Assembly: GCF_014138285.1 (NCBI RefSeq)
Contig: NZ_JACGXN010000002.1
Location: 248,001 to 312,000 of the forward strand
Direction of reading: 5' to 3'
DNA length: 64,000 nt
Source of the DNA: Phyllobacterium myrsinacearum
GTDB lineage: Bacteria; Pseudomonadota; Alphaproteobacteria; Rhizobiales; Rhizobiaceae
Shown here: positions 16,969 through 25,951 of the stretch, piece by piece
Position numbering within the stretch: the stretch's first letter is position 1
Layout: each line of letters starts with the position of its first letter
Made by a program: the position numbers and the translations under genes
The notes under the pieces: model-generated
Database searches by the model: none
The model's input: only the letters and a program-made list of their open reading frames with translations
Told to the model about the DNA's origin: nothing

Positions 16969-17604
16969 TCACTCGTAATCCATTACAGACCCGCACCAGC
17001 CCGGCAGATATCCGGCTGCATCGCCCTTGGCTTCCTTGAGGGCGCGATTGAGAGCCGTATCGAAGTCTGTTTCAACCGTCTTGCGGCCTATTCTGCGCCG
17101 CAGGAAATCCGCCCACAGAAACTCGCTGAAAGGTGTCGTATCCTTGGCAAAACCACCAGCGCGGCGCAATTCCCCCGCAAGGCTGCGGAACGGATCATCC
17201 GCCAGATCCTTGATCGATTTTGGAATAGCCCCGTAGTCGCGCCGTTTGCCCTCATCGTCGAAAGGATGCATCCAGCCGCGATTGTCGAGAACGACCATGA
17301 ACGCGTCCTTTTCAAGTCCGGACAGGTCGCTCACAACGGTCACGAGGATATGTTTCACCCCCTCCTCGTGCAGCGCCCGGGCAAGATGATGATGGTCAAT
17401 GACATAATGGCGCCGGTTGGGTCCAAGCACAACAGGGATCATGTGCTCGCCCAGAAACTTGCCGCCTTTTTCACCCTTCTGCTGGCGCCATTTCTTGCGC
17501 TTTTCGTCGACTTCCCGCATCCCGACCGTGATCTGCGTCGGTCGCAGGTCCTTGATCGCAACCGGTGTTACAATGGGTTCCCGTGCTCCGGATATCTGCA
17601 TCAT
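16969..17604 (-). CDS. ParB-like nuclease-fold protein (ParBc_2 type)
   Basis: A 211-residue protein resembling the ParBc_2 family (PF08857). The N-terminal part reads VAIKDLRPTQITVGMREVDEK, and YVIDHHHLARAL at about residue 67 matches the ParB/sulfiredoxin-fold core. It has no helix-turn-helix or CTP-box that would make it a chromosome partitioning ParB, so genome annotations that call it ParB are misleading. The function is unknown. Its start overlaps the stop of the upstream SulP gene by four bases (ATGA), which implies translational coupling with a transporter. Confidence 0.75.
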   Translation of the reverse strand: MMQISGAREPIVTPVAIKDLRPTQITVGMREVDEKRKKWRQQKGEKGGKFLGEHMIPVVLGPNRRHYVIDHHHLARALHEEGVKHILVTVVSDLSGLEKDAFMVVLDNRGWMHPFDDEGKRRDYGAIPKSIKDLADDPFRSLAGELRRAGGFAKDTTPFSEFLWADFLRRRIGRKTVETDFDTALNRALKEAKGDAAGYLPGWCGSVMDYE

Positions 17605-19313
17605 TGCTTCTCCACGCTGGGCGCCAGTTTTCTGATGGCATCATCGACACTGTGAAAGATGTTTTCCGGTCCGAGCAAAGCAATAAGCCCGAAACGGGAC
17701 AAGGCGTCCTGCGCGCGCACGGATTCCAGTCGCGCGATGGCAAATTTCACACCCGAGGTCCGGCAGAAATTTATCACGTCGGCCAGAGCCTGCGATGCGG
17801 TATAATCAATTTCGATGATACTGCTCGCTTCAAGGACAACAAGATTGAGTGATGAGCCGCCCGCACCAATGGTGCTGCACAGACCACGCTTGAAATCATC
17901 GGCATTGACGAAAGACAGTGGCGCCTGAAAAGCCACCACCAGAACACCGGGTATCTTCTCGCCGCCCTTTGCCGCGCTGGGAGGCCACCAGATCGAACTG
18001 CCCGGCACCTTTTCAAACTCGATCGGGCGGGCACGCATCACAGCCCAAAGACCATGCAGCAGCGACAGGCCGATACCGATGGTAACACCCGCTTCGATGG
18101 GCAGCGTGACAATCGCCGCCATGGTGATCAGGATGAGACCGAATTCGCCCCGCGCTTCCCGATAGACGGCGGCAATTGTCTGCCAGCGGATAATCCTTTG
18201 GGCCACGAACAACAGGATACCCGCCAGCGCCGCATGCGGAACCTCTGCCAGCATCTGACCACCATACATCACAAGGGCAAGGACGATTGCGGCAGCGATC
18301 AGGCCGCTAACCTGCGACCGGCCGCCAGTCTCTGCAACAATAGCAGTGCGCGGCGGGCTGGCATTGACCGGAAACGCACCGAACAAGCCAGAAAGAATGC
18401 TGCCCGCGCCAACACCGATGAAGTCATGGTTGACGTCAGGCGCATCCCCGTTTTTTGCAACGAAGGACCGTGTCGTCGCCGCCGTTTGTACCATCACCAC
18501 CACGGCGACGAGCAGTGCAAGGGGAAGCATGCTGCGCAGTTCCTCAAAGCCGATTTTCGGCACAGAAACATGCGGAAGACTGTTGGGAAGCGGCCCAAGA
18601 ACCGAAACGCCGCGGCTTTGAAGACCCAGAAACACCACCACGAGGGTGGAGGCGACAAGCCCCAGCAGCGCCCCCGGTATCCGCGCATTGATCCGCTCGG
18701 ACAGAAACACGATGAGAAAGACACCGGCACCGATGGCAAGGCTGTACGGATTGATCTGCGCGAAACTGGCGATGGTTGCCGACACGCGCTGAAAAACATC
18801 ACCCGATTGTGCGGCTATGCCCAACAAACCCGGCAGTTGCGAGATGATGATGTGGATTGAAATACCCGCGAGAAAGCCCGTTGTGACGGGAACAGACAGG
18901 AGATCGGCAATCCAGCCGAGCCGCAAAAGGCCGCTCGCCACGACGATCAGCCCAACGATCAAACCGAGAGCAGCAGCCAGAAGGCCGAACTCCGGCGACC
19001 CTGTTGTGGCAAGCAACGCGAGGCTGCCCGCAAAAATCGGCGTGATGGTTGAATCCGCACCGGCGGAGAGATGACGGCTGGTGCCGAAGATGGCAAAAGC
19101 CAGCGAACCGGCGATGAAGGCGAAAAAGCCGATCTCCGGTGCGAAACCGCCGAGACGCGCCGTTGCCATTTGCTCGGGGATGGCGATGGCTGCCAGCGTC
19201 AGGCCTGCAATGACATCGCCATTGAGGTCTGACAGTCTCCATCCGGCAAGCGAGCGGAACGGCAGCCAGTTTCTACCGCTGGTAACTGTTCTGGAAGCAC
19301 CCGCCGGTTTCAT
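17601..19313 (-). CDS. SulP-family anion transporter with STAS domain
   Basis: A 570-residue inner-membrane protein. Residues about 25-430 form the SulP transport core; it begins with NGDVIAGLTLAAIAIPEQMA, the family signature near the first helices. The last ~110 residues form a STAS domain with VVLEASSIIEIDYTA, in which Ser/Asp of the anti-sigma-antagonist-like loop are retained. SulP proteins carry sulfate, bicarbonate or other anions, and the substrate cannot be read from sequence. It overlaps the ParB-like gene by four bases and is preceded by a PPOX gene on the same strand. Confidence 0.9.
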   Translation of the reverse strand: MKPAGASRTVTSGRNWLPFRSLAGWRLSDLNGDVIAGLTLAAIAIPEQMATARLGGFAPEIGFFAFIAGSLAFAIFGTSRHLSAGADSTITPIFAGSLALLATTGSPEFGLLAAALGLIVGLIVVASGLLRLGWIADLLSVPVTTGFLAGISIHIIISQLPGLLGIAAQSGDVFQRVSATIASFAQINPYSLAIGAGVFLIVFLSERINARIPGALLGLVASTLVVVFLGLQSRGVSVLGPLPNSLPHVSVPKIGFEELRSMLPLALLVAVVVMVQTAATTRSFVAKNGDAPDVNHDFIGVGAGSILSGLFGAFPVNASPPRTAIVAETGGRSQVSGLIAAAIVLALVMYGGQMLAEVPHAALAGILLFVAQRIIRWQTIAAVYREARGEFGLILITMAAIVTLPIEAGVTIGIGLSLLHGLWAVMRARPIEFEKVPGSSIWWPPSAAKGGEKIPGVLVVAFQAPLSFVNADDFKRGLCSTIGAGGSSLNLVVLEASSIIEIDYTASQALADVINFCRTSGVKFAIARLESVRAQDALSRFGLIALLGPENIFHSVDDAIRKLAPSVEKQ

Positions 19314-19340
19314 TGAATGCCTCCATGCGTTGAACGCGGC

Positions 19341-19958
19341 CTACCACATGGTCTTGGCAGCGCGTGCAGCCCATTCACTGTCATAGGTGTCGCCGCCCAC
19401 ACGGTTTTCGCTGAGCGCCGCCAGCATCTGTCCCGGTGTCGGAAATTCCTTGGGCGAGCGGTGTTTTGCGGGATTCCAGAGTTCGGAGCGAATAAGCGCC
19501 CGGGCGCACTGAAAATAGGCTTCTTCAACCTCCATCACGATGACCGAGCGCGGCGCCTTGCCATCCATGATGAAACTGTCGAGCAATGCCTGATCCGTAT
19601 CGATGAACGCCCTTCCGTTGACGCGGAACGTCGTGTTCAGACCCGGTATCAGAAAGAGCAGCGCGATGCGCGGATCGCGGATGATATTACGCAGGGAATC
19701 AACGCGATTGTTGCCGCGCCTGTCGGGCATCATCAGCGTCCGCTCGTCATGAATGCGGATGAATCCGGCAAGATCGCCGCGCGGCGAACAATCCAGCCCT
19801 TCCGGGCCGCTCGTTGCCAGCGCTACAAACGGCGAGCCTTCGATGAGTTTCCGGTACTCGGGAATGATGCGATCCGTGACCTTGGCGGTGGATGCTTCTG
19901 CAATCGCACCATTGCCGTAAATCGCCTCAAGTTCTTCAATTGTCGTAACGCGGGACAA
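19341..19958 (-). CDS. PPOX-class FMN-binding flavoprotein (pyridoxamine 5'-phosphate oxidase-like)
   Basis: A 205-residue split-barrel flavoprotein. FVALATSGPEGLDCSPRGD near residue 44 and MMPDRRGNNRVDSLRNI near 80 match the TIGR04025 subfamily, which resembles pyridoxine 5'-phosphate oxidase but has no proven PNPOx activity. It probably binds FMN as a dimer. The substrate is unknown. It precedes the SulP gene by 27 bases, so they may share a transcript. Confidence 0.82.
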   Translation of the reverse strand: MSRVTTIEELEAIYGNGAIAEASTAKVTDRIIPEYRKLIEGSPFVALATSGPEGLDCSPRGDLAGFIRIHDERTLMMPDRRGNNRVDSLRNIIRDPRIALLFLIPGLNTTFRVNGRAFIDTDQALLDSFIMDGKAPRSVIVMEVEEAYFQCARALIRSELWNPAKHRSPKEFPTPGQMLAALSENRVGGDTYDSEWAARAAKTMW

Positions 19959-20103
19959 CGAAACCTCCTTCTGGATCCTTCAAATGCGTTTGCCGTCTAA
20001 CATCGCACGATTAAGCTTCGATGACAGCCCGCATTTTTAGCAAATGACAGAGCCACCGCACTCGTATATCAGTTCGCACCGAACGCATGTTGTGGAGGAT
20101 TTC

Positions 20104-21021
20104 ATGGTCGGGTTTGCAGCCATCGGCGAGTGTATGATTGAATTGTCCGGAGCCAATGGTGACCAGTGGCGCATGGGCTTTGCTGGCGATACGCTCAACA
20201 CCAGCTGGTATGTGCGTGCCCTCACCGATGCCGATTTCGCTGTCGATTATGTAACCGCTTTCGGTGATGATCCGTTCTCCGTCAAGCAACGCGCCTTTCT
20301 GAAGGACAATGGCATCAACACGGCGCACAGCCCTGTTATCGTGGGTGCGCGCCCGGGCCTTTATGCGATCACACTGACCGGTGTCGAGCGGTCATTCACC
20401 TATTGGCGCAACGATTCGGCTGCGCGTCATCTCGGCGATGATCCGCACGCTCTCGCTCTCAGTCTCGAGGGGCGGAAGATCATCTATTTTTCCGGCATCA
20501 CCATGGGAATTCTCAGTCCCAAAGGCCGCCAGAATGTGCTGAACGCCGTCAGCAATGCCCGCAGGCAGGGCACGCTTGTCGCTTTTGACGCGAATTATCG
20601 CCCGCGCCTTTGGGAAAATGCCGACACTGCAAAGCAGGCGCTCATTGACGCCTACCACGTCGCTGACATCGCTCTGCCGACATTCCCGGATGAGAACGCG
20701 CTTTTTGGCGACGCCACGCCCGAGGACACTGCCGTGCGCATCACCAGCTATGGCGTACGGGAAATCGTGGTGAAGGACGGGACGGAGCCGGCACTCGTCA
20801 TTGCTGATGGCAGGCATGAACAGGTCCCGGCCATTCGCGCCAATGCGGTCGACACCACCGGTGCCGGTGACAGTTTCAATGGCGGTTACATCGCCTCGCG
20901 CCTGGCCGGTCTCGAACCGGTGGCAGCCGCACGCCGTGCGCACAAAGTTGCCGCGCGGGTGGTCGAATTTCACGGCGCTCTCGCCCCGATGGACGAAGCC
21001 CGCAAGGCATTCAACACCTAA
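20104..21021 (+). CDS. kdgK: PfkB-family sugar kinase, probably 2-dehydro-3-deoxygluconokinase
   Basis: A 305-residue ribokinase-family enzyme. The C-terminal ATP/catalytic motif VDTTGAGDSFNGGY carries the catalytic Asp. The N-terminus AAIGECMIELSG and the following GDTLNTSWYVRAL match 2-keto-3-deoxygluconate kinases, which make KDPG for the Entner-Doudoroff pathway. GGAGG at 20094-20098 fixes the start at 20104, not the in-frame ATG at 20044. It has no operon partner on its strand. Substrate assignment within PfkB is less certain than the family. Confidence 0.85.
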   Translation: MVGFAAIGECMIELSGANGDQWRMGFAGDTLNTSWYVRALTDADFAVDYVTAFGDDPFSVKQRAFLKDNGINTAHSPVIVGARPGLYAITLTGVERSFTYWRNDSAARHLGDDPHALALSLEGRKIIYFSGITMGILSPKGRQNVLNAVSNARRQGTLVAFDANYRPRLWENADTAKQALIDAYHVADIALPTFPDENALFGDATPEDTAVRITSYGVREIVVKDGTEPALVIADGRHEQVPAIRANAVDTTGAGDSFNGGYIASRLAGLEPVAAARRAHKVAARVVEFHGALAPMDEARKAFNT

Positions 21022-21056
21022 GCGGGGTCATTATCCGCCTGAAGCAGTGCCGGAGT

Positions 21057-21183
21057 GCGTGGTTCGACAAGCTCACCATGAGGGAGAGTGAGGATTGCAG
21101 GGAGCCGTATTCTGCAATCTTTGCGATTGGCACTGCAGCTACCATCTCCCTCATGCCGAGCTTGTCAAACCACGAACCACGCG
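21057..21183. repeat. Dispersed inverted repeat, family A, copy 2
   Basis: The left arm GCGTGGTTCGACAAGCTCAC runs on to CATGAGGGAG; the right arm starts CTCCCTCATG at about 21146 and ends in CCACGAACCACGCG. The arms are imperfect: the right arm has CCGAG and TCAAACC where copy 1 has GTGAG and TCGAACC. The element lies between the convergent ends of the kinase and the aldose epimerase, the same type of location as copy 1. Confidence 0.88.
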
Positions 21184-21201
21184 CCACGGGATTTGCAGAT
21201 C

Positions 21202-22227
21202 CTAAACCTTGGCCTTCTTGAAAGCATATTGCGTCAACTGGCTGTAAGACTGGCCCGGACGCAGGATCGCCTGCGGAAAATACGGAAAATGCGTGGAATC
21301 CGGCCAGTTCTGTGTTTCAAAGCAGAAACCTGCAAAATTCTCGTAGGTCTGTCCGGTAAGCCCGATAGGCGGACGGCCACCCAGCGTATTGGCGGCATAG
21401 AGCTGCACGCCGGGTTCTGTCGTCAGAACGTCCAGTTGTATTCCGCTATCCGCACCCTTGGCCGATGCCACCCAATGCAACGGGCGACGCTGGCTGGAAA
21501 CACAGAAATTATTATCATAGACAACCTGTTTGCCGTTCTCCTCGCGGCGAATGGTTCGGAACTCGCGGAAATCATGCGTCGTTCCCGCAACCGGCAGAAC
21601 CCGCCCGTCCGGCAACAGATCATCGTTCACCGAAAGATAGGCATCGGCACCAATCTTGACCTGATGATCAAGCGCGTCCGTCTTGCCGCCATCATCGAGA
21701 TTGAAATAGCTGTGATGCGCCAGATTGCACATGGTCGGCTTATCCGTCACAGCATCGAGGCGGACCACCAGCGTTCCCTTCGACTCCAGCATATAGGTGC
21801 AGGTGATCGTCAGATTGCCGGGAAAGCCGCTCTCGCCGTCCGCGAGCAGAATTGTCAGCGTAACGTAATCAGGTCCAACAGCCACAACATTCCAGTTGCG
21901 TTTGCCCGCACCTTTGCTGCCGCCATGGATATTGTGGCGGCCATGGAAATTGCGCTCAAGCTCGAAAGTCTTGCCATCAATGACAAGCTCGCCATCACGG
22001 ATGCGATTGATTGACCGGCCCACGGTCGCGCCCAAATAAGGTGAATGCAGGGGGTAATCGGCAAAATCCTGATAGCCGAGCACCAAAGGAGCTTCGTGCC
22101 CCTTGAGGCGCAAATCCTGAATGACTGCGCCCCAGGTAAGCACTTTGGCGGTCAGTCCACCGCCTGATATCGTAATGCGGTGAACTGCCTCGCCATCGGC
22201 CGTATGGCCAAAAATTTCCGTGTTCAT
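21202..22227 (-). CDS. galM: Aldose 1-epimerase (galactose mutarotase)
   Basis: A 341-residue mutarotase that interconverts alpha and beta anomers of aldoses. NRIRDGELVIDGKTFELERN, then NIHGGSKGAGKRNW, the catalytic His in NLAHHSYFNL (about residue 175) and the catalytic Glu in FCFETQNWPDS are all present. The length is normal. It follows the aldehyde dehydrogenase gene by five bases, so the two are probably co-transcribed. The kinase across the repeat suggests a sugar-catabolic neighbourhood. Confidence 0.92.
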   Translation of the reverse strand: MNTEIFGHTADGEAVHRITISGGGLTAKVLTWGAVIQDLRLKGHEAPLVLGYQDFADYPLHSPYLGATVGRSINRIRDGELVIDGKTFELERNFHGRHNIHGGSKGAGKRNWNVVAVGPDYVTLTILLADGESGFPGNLTITCTYMLESKGTLVVRLDAVTDKPTMCNLAHHSYFNLDDGGKTDALDHQVKIGADAYLSVNDDLLPDGRVLPVAGTTHDFREFRTIRREENGKQVVYDNNFCVSSQRRPLHWVASAKGADSGIQLDVLTTEPGVQLYAANTLGGRPPIGLTGQTYENFAGFCFETQNWPDSTHFPYFPQAILRPGQSYSQLTQYAFKKAKV

Positions 22228-22232
22228 CAGTA

Positions 22233-23693
22233 TTACAGCCCCAGACCGCCAATGCAGACATATTTGGTGTCGAGATAGTCTTCGATGCCCTGATGTCCAC
22301 CTTCCTTGCCAAGACCGGATTCCTTCAGGCCGCCGAACGGGGCTTCCACCGTTGTGATCATCCCTTCATTGACACCGACCATGCCGTATTTCAGACCTTC
22401 GGAGACACGGAACACCCGTCCAAGGTCCTGCGTGTAGAAGTATGAGGCGAGGCCAAACTGCGTATTGTTGGCCAGATCAATGGCTTCCTGCTCGGTTTCG
22501 AATTTGTAGATGGGTGCAACAGGTCCGAAAATTTCTTCCGTGGTGAACAGCATATCAGGCGTCGCATCACCGATGACCGTCGGCTCGAAGAAGCTGCCGC
22601 CAAGTGCATGGCGCTTGCCGCCGGTGATAATCTTGCCGCCCTTCTGCTTGGCGTCGGCAATAAATTCCTCCACCTTCGCGACGGCCTTGTCATCGATCAG
22701 CGGCCCCTGCTGTGTTCCGGCATCAAGACCATTGCCAATCTTCAATTTGTCCGTTGCAGCAGCAAATTTCTCGACAAACGCATCATAGATGCCGGACTGC
22801 ACGAGGAAACGGTTGGTACAAACGCATGTCTGGCCGGAATTGCGGAATTTCGCTGCAATGGCGCCGTCGACGGCACGGTCCAGATCCGCATCGTTGAACA
22901 CGATGAACGGTGCGTTACCGCCCAGTTCCATCGAAACCTTCTTCACCGTATCCGCGGCCTGCTTGATCAGAATCTTGCCGATCTCAGTCGAACCGGTGAA
23001 TGTGATCTTGCGAACCAGCGGGTTGCTGGTGATCTCGCCGCCGATTTCCGAAGCCGAACCGGTGAGAATGTTCACAACACCCTTCGGAATACCGACTTCT
23101 TCACAGAGCGCACCCCAGACCAGACCGGAATAGGGTGTCTGCGTTGCAGGCTTGACCACAGCTGTGCAACCGGAAGCCAGCGCCGGGCCGATCTTGCGCG
23201 CAAGCATCGAGGACGGGAAATTCCACGGAGTGATCGCGCCGATTACCCCGAGAGGTTCCTTTGTCACGAGAATACGGCGGTCAGCCCATGGGGATGGAAC
23301 CACGTCGCCATAGGTGCGGCGTGCCTCTTCCGCGTACCAGAGAATGTAGGCGGCCGACATGCCGATCTCGCCCTTGGCTTCGGTCAGTGACTTGCCCTGT
23401 TCCAGTGTCAGAAGTTCGGCCAGTGCGTCCTGATTATCGAGGATGGCGTCATGCAGCTTGCGCATCAGTTTGGAGCGCTCAAGCACGGATGTCTTGCGCC
23501 AGGTTTTGAACGCCTCAGCCGCCGCATCGATCGCGCGCTGTGTTTCAGCCTTGCCGGAATTGGGGACAGTGCCGATCTTCAGGCCGGTTGCCGGATTGAT
23601 GACGTCAATCGTCTTGCCGGAATCTGCGGCCACCCATTCGCCATTGATCAGATTGGCCTGTTTCATGAACTGGCTGGATTTCTGCAACATCAT
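22233..23693 (-). CDS. gabD: NAD(P)-dependent succinate-semialdehyde dehydrogenase
   Basis: A 486-residue aldehyde dehydrogenase. The catalytic Cys lies in NSGQTCVCTNRF, the catalytic Glu in MELGGNAPF and the cofactor loop in FTGSTEIGK. The N-terminal pattern LINGEWVAADSGKTIDVINP is typical of GabD. It oxidises succinate semialdehyde to succinate in GABA breakdown, although related sugar-aldehyde substrates are possible given galM and kdgK next door. The start at 23693 has GGGAGA five bases upstream. Confidence 0.88.
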   Translation of the reverse strand: MMLQKSSQFMKQANLINGEWVAADSGKTIDVINPATGLKIGTVPNSGKAETQRAIDAAAEAFKTWRKTSVLERSKLMRKLHDAILDNQDALAELLTLEQGKSLTEAKGEIGMSAAYILWYAEEARRTYGDVVPSPWADRRILVTKEPLGVIGAITPWNFPSSMLARKIGPALASGCTAVVKPATQTPYSGLVWGALCEEVGIPKGVVNILTGSASEIGGEITSNPLVRKITFTGSTEIGKILIKQAADTVKKVSMELGGNAPFIVFNDADLDRAVDGAIAAKFRNSGQTCVCTNRFLVQSGIYDAFVEKFAAATDKLKIGNGLDAGTQQGPLIDDKAVAKVEEFIADAKQKGGKIITGGKRHALGGSFFEPTVIGDATPDMLFTTEEIFGPVAPIYKFETEQEAIDLANNTQFGLASYFYTQDLGRVFRVSEGLKYGMVGVNEGMITTVEAPFGGLKESGLGKEGGHQGIEDYLDTKYVCIGGLGL

Positions 23694-23820
23694 AATTCTC
23701 CCTGAAATTGAAGGCGGAGCGTTTGGTCCACTGATTTTGTGAGTTCCGTGAGAGGCCGCCTTGTATGGCGCCTTTGACCGCCACCCTGCTCCTTTTTGGC
23801 AAAAGCTGCAACAGCCTTCC

Positions 23821-24777
23821 CTATCCGAAAAAGTGCGTCGCGATCGTCACCCAGAATACCATTGTCACAGCAGAAAGCGCCGTCGCGATGACCATTGAAT
23901 TGGAGGCCAGAGCCTCGGCGGTCCTGAATTTGGTCGCAATGAGATAGGAGTTCACGCCCGCCGGCAGGGCCGCAGCCACCACCGCGATCTTGGCGGTGAA
24001 CGGTGTGAGACCAATGGCCAGTGCCATTGCCAGCACGATCGCAGGCATGACAAAGAGTTTGATCATCGCTATGACCAGCGAAGCGGCCAAGTGTCCCGAT
24101 ATGCCGAATTTCTTCAGACCCATTCCCATAGCGAACAGCGCCACCGGTCCGGCAACGCTCCCCAGCAGCTGGACCAGAGAATCGACCATGGAAGGCAATT
24201 GCAGTCCCGTCAAACGCCAAAGCCATCCGGCGAGAATTCCCAGAACAAAGGGATTGCGCAGGAGGCTCTTGAAAAACGAGACAACCACGGTGCGAAGACT
24301 GCCTTCCCCCTGAAACACGCCGTCACGGCGCAAGGCGATCTCATGCAGGGTGATCGAGGCAGCCATCACGCTTGGCATATGAACGGCAACAATCAGCGAC
24401 AGGATCGCAAAACCGTCCTGACCATACACTCCGAGCATCAACGGCATGCCCAGAAACACAAGATTGGAAAAAGCACCGGAAACCCCGGCGACCACGCCTG
24501 CCCGGTTATCCCTGCGAAAAATCACCTTGATTGCCAGATCAGACAGCGCCCAGGCAACAGCAAGCCCGGTAAAATAGGCTGTCCACAGCCCCCACGGGGC
24601 CGAGCCATGAAAATCCGCCGTGACCATCGTCCTGAACAGCAGCAACGGCGCGGCTATCATGAAAACGAATTCGGAAAGCCCGTCGCCCACCCGTTCGTCG
24701 AGCAGCCTGAAGTGCGCCGCTGCGTAAGCGACGGCAATCACTCCAAAAACTACAATGATTGTTTGAACGAGACCCAT
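23821..24777 (-). CDS. AEC-family (auxin efflux carrier) membrane transporter
   Basis: A 318-residue membrane protein with about ten hydrophobic segments in the 5+5 arrangement of the AEC family. Bacterial AEC carriers usually move small organic acids such as malate or malonate, and the substrate here is unknown. Residues around 110-125, FSNLVFLGMPLMLGVYG, hold the family's Asn/Gly/Pro-rich element. The start at 24777 (MGLVQT) has CGGAAG three to four bases upstream; the more distal in-frame codon at 24819 lacks one. It stands alone between gabD and the acpXL region. Confidence 0.85.
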   Translation of the reverse strand: MGLVQTIIVVFGVIAVAYAAAHFRLLDERVGDGLSEFVFMIAAPLLLFRTMVTADFHGSAPWGLWTAYFTGLAVAWALSDLAIKVIFRRDNRAGVVAGVSGAFSNLVFLGMPLMLGVYGQDGFAILSLIVAVHMPSVMAASITLHEIALRRDGVFQGEGSLRTVVVSFFKSLLRNPFVLGILAGWLWRLTGLQLPSMVDSLVQLLGSVAGPVALFAMGMGLKKFGISGHLAASLVIAMIKLFVMPAIVLAMALAIGLTPFTAKIAVVAAALPAGVNSYLIATKFRTAEALASNSMVIATALSAVTMVFWVTIATHFFG

Positions 24778-24880
24778 TGTCTTCCGCAATAAGCCCGCTG
24801 CATCGGCGGTGCAAGGCAATCACGGCTTTTCACTTTATTTTTCTTCGCCAAAACCCCATCTCCACTGCTAAGGAGTATGC

Positions 24881-25468
24881 ATGTTGAAGCCATTGCGATT
24901 TTCTGCCTTTTCGATGCTGACGCTGATATCGGGCGTCCTCCTGTGCATTCCGCCAGCATTAGCAACCGATGCAGCCTGGGCTAGATTGGGGCGTGGCGGC
25001 TATACGGTCCTGTTACAAGGCGCCGATGTATCAGGGACATTAAGCCCCTCCACGGACAATTCCGTCGACTGCACGCAAATCCGCACCCTTTCGGACCGGG
25101 GCCATCAGCTGGCACAAAAGCTCGGCGCGCGCTTTGCTGCAAAAGCAGTGCGAATCGACAAGATACTGACGAGCCCGACCTGCAATGCCCAGGAAACCGC
25201 GCGGCTGGCGTTCAGCGGCGTTCCTATGGAGATTCTTGCCGCTCTCGGTCCGCTACCCGAGGACGAAACGCAGAAACAATCGCAGATTGATCAGATTCGC
25301 ACGGTGATTGCTGAATTCAAAAGCTCCGGCAATCTGGTAATGATGACTGACCGTGCCAATATAACAGCACTGACCGGCATCGTCCCGCGTCCGACGGAAG
25401 CGGTAGTGGTCTCGCCTCCCGAAGCGGGGGAAACGGTTCATATTGCAGGCAGGATTATTTTCGACTGA
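24881..25468 (+). CDS. Exported histidine-phosphatase-fold protein lacking catalytic residues
   Basis: A 195-residue protein with a signal peptide of about 29 residues ending PALA-TD. The body follows the phosphoglycerate-mutase-like histidine phosphatase fold. The region that normally reads RHA/RHG is LLQGAD (QG at 46-47). The SP-x-x-R-x-x-ET element is TSPTCNAQETA with Asn at 102 in place of Arg. The second catalytic His of TH..NITALTG is Asp at 157 (MMTDRANITALTG). Hydrolysis is therefore unlikely, and a binding or regulatory role is more probable. It lies directly upstream of acpXL on the same strand, 129 bases away. Confidence 0.72.
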   Translation: MLKPLRFSAFSMLTLISGVLLCIPPALATDAAWARLGRGGYTVLLQGADVSGTLSPSTDNSVDCTQIRTLSDRGHQLAQKLGARFAAKAVRIDKILTSPTCNAQETARLAFSGVPMEILAALGPLPEDETQKQSQIDQIRTVIAEFKSSGNLVMMTDRANITALTGIVPRPTEAVVVSPPEAGETVHIAGRIIFD

Positions 25469-25597
25469 CAGCGGAATATGCTGGAGTAACAATGGACAGG
25501 GTAATTCGGTCTTTCCCTTGGCCATGAAAAACGCTAGATACCGCCTCATCAGACATCAGTGCCTTTAACCGGGCACCGGAAGCAAAAGGAAACTGAA

Positions 25598-25879
25598 TTG
25601 ACCTCAACATTTGACAAGGTCGCCGATATTATCGCTGAAACCAGCGAAATCGACCGCGATTCCATCACGCCGGAAAGCCACACGATTGACGATCTCGGCA
25701 TCGATAGCCTTGACTTCCTCGACATCGTTTTTGCGATCGACAAGGCCTTCGGTATCAAGATCCCGCTCGAGCAGTGGACGCAGGAAGTCAATGACGGCAA
25801 GGTTCCGACCGAAGAATACTTCGTTCTGAAGAACCTGTGCGCCAAGATCGACGAACTGGTCGCTGCCAAGAACGCCTGA
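25598..25879 (+). CDS. acpXL: Acyl carrier protein for very-long-chain fatty acids of lipid A
   Basis: A 93-residue acyl carrier protein. The phosphopantetheine Ser lies in [18 protein letters not shown], and the sequence matches rhizobial AcpXL rather than the housekeeping AcpP. It carries the growing C28-type acyl chain that LpxXL transfers to lipid A. The start is TTG at 25598, with AAGGA at 25586-25590 seven bases upstream. A longer frame from 25559 has no such site and would add residues foreign to the family. It opens the cluster that runs to lpxXL. Confidence 0.95.
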   Translation: MTSTFDKVADIIAETSEIDRDSITPESHTIDDLGIDSLDFLDIVFAIDKAFGIKIPLEQWTQEVNDGKVPTEEYFVLKNLCAKIDELVAAKNA

Positions 25880-25924
25880 TTTCTGGATATCCATTCCAGA
25901 CTGGCCATATTCACCTAACCGGGT

Positions 25925-25942
25925 GCACCGTATCAGCGGTGC
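25925..25942. repeat. Small hairpin between acpXL and the first ketosynthase gene
   Basis: GCACCG at 25925-25930 and CGGTGC at 25937-25942 form a perfect six-pair stem with a six-base loop. It lies ten bases before the next start codon, inside the 72-base spacer where rhizobial clusters usually carry fabZXL. It has no T-tract. It could limit translation of the ketosynthase relative to AcpXL. Confidence 0.5.
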
Positions 25943-25951
25943 TGCGAGACA

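Noticed and set aside
16969-17604. Chromosome-partition ParB
   Set aside because: The protein has only a ParB-like core of the ParBc_2 type, lacks the helix-turn-helix and CTP-binding motifs, and has no ParA or parS sites nearby.
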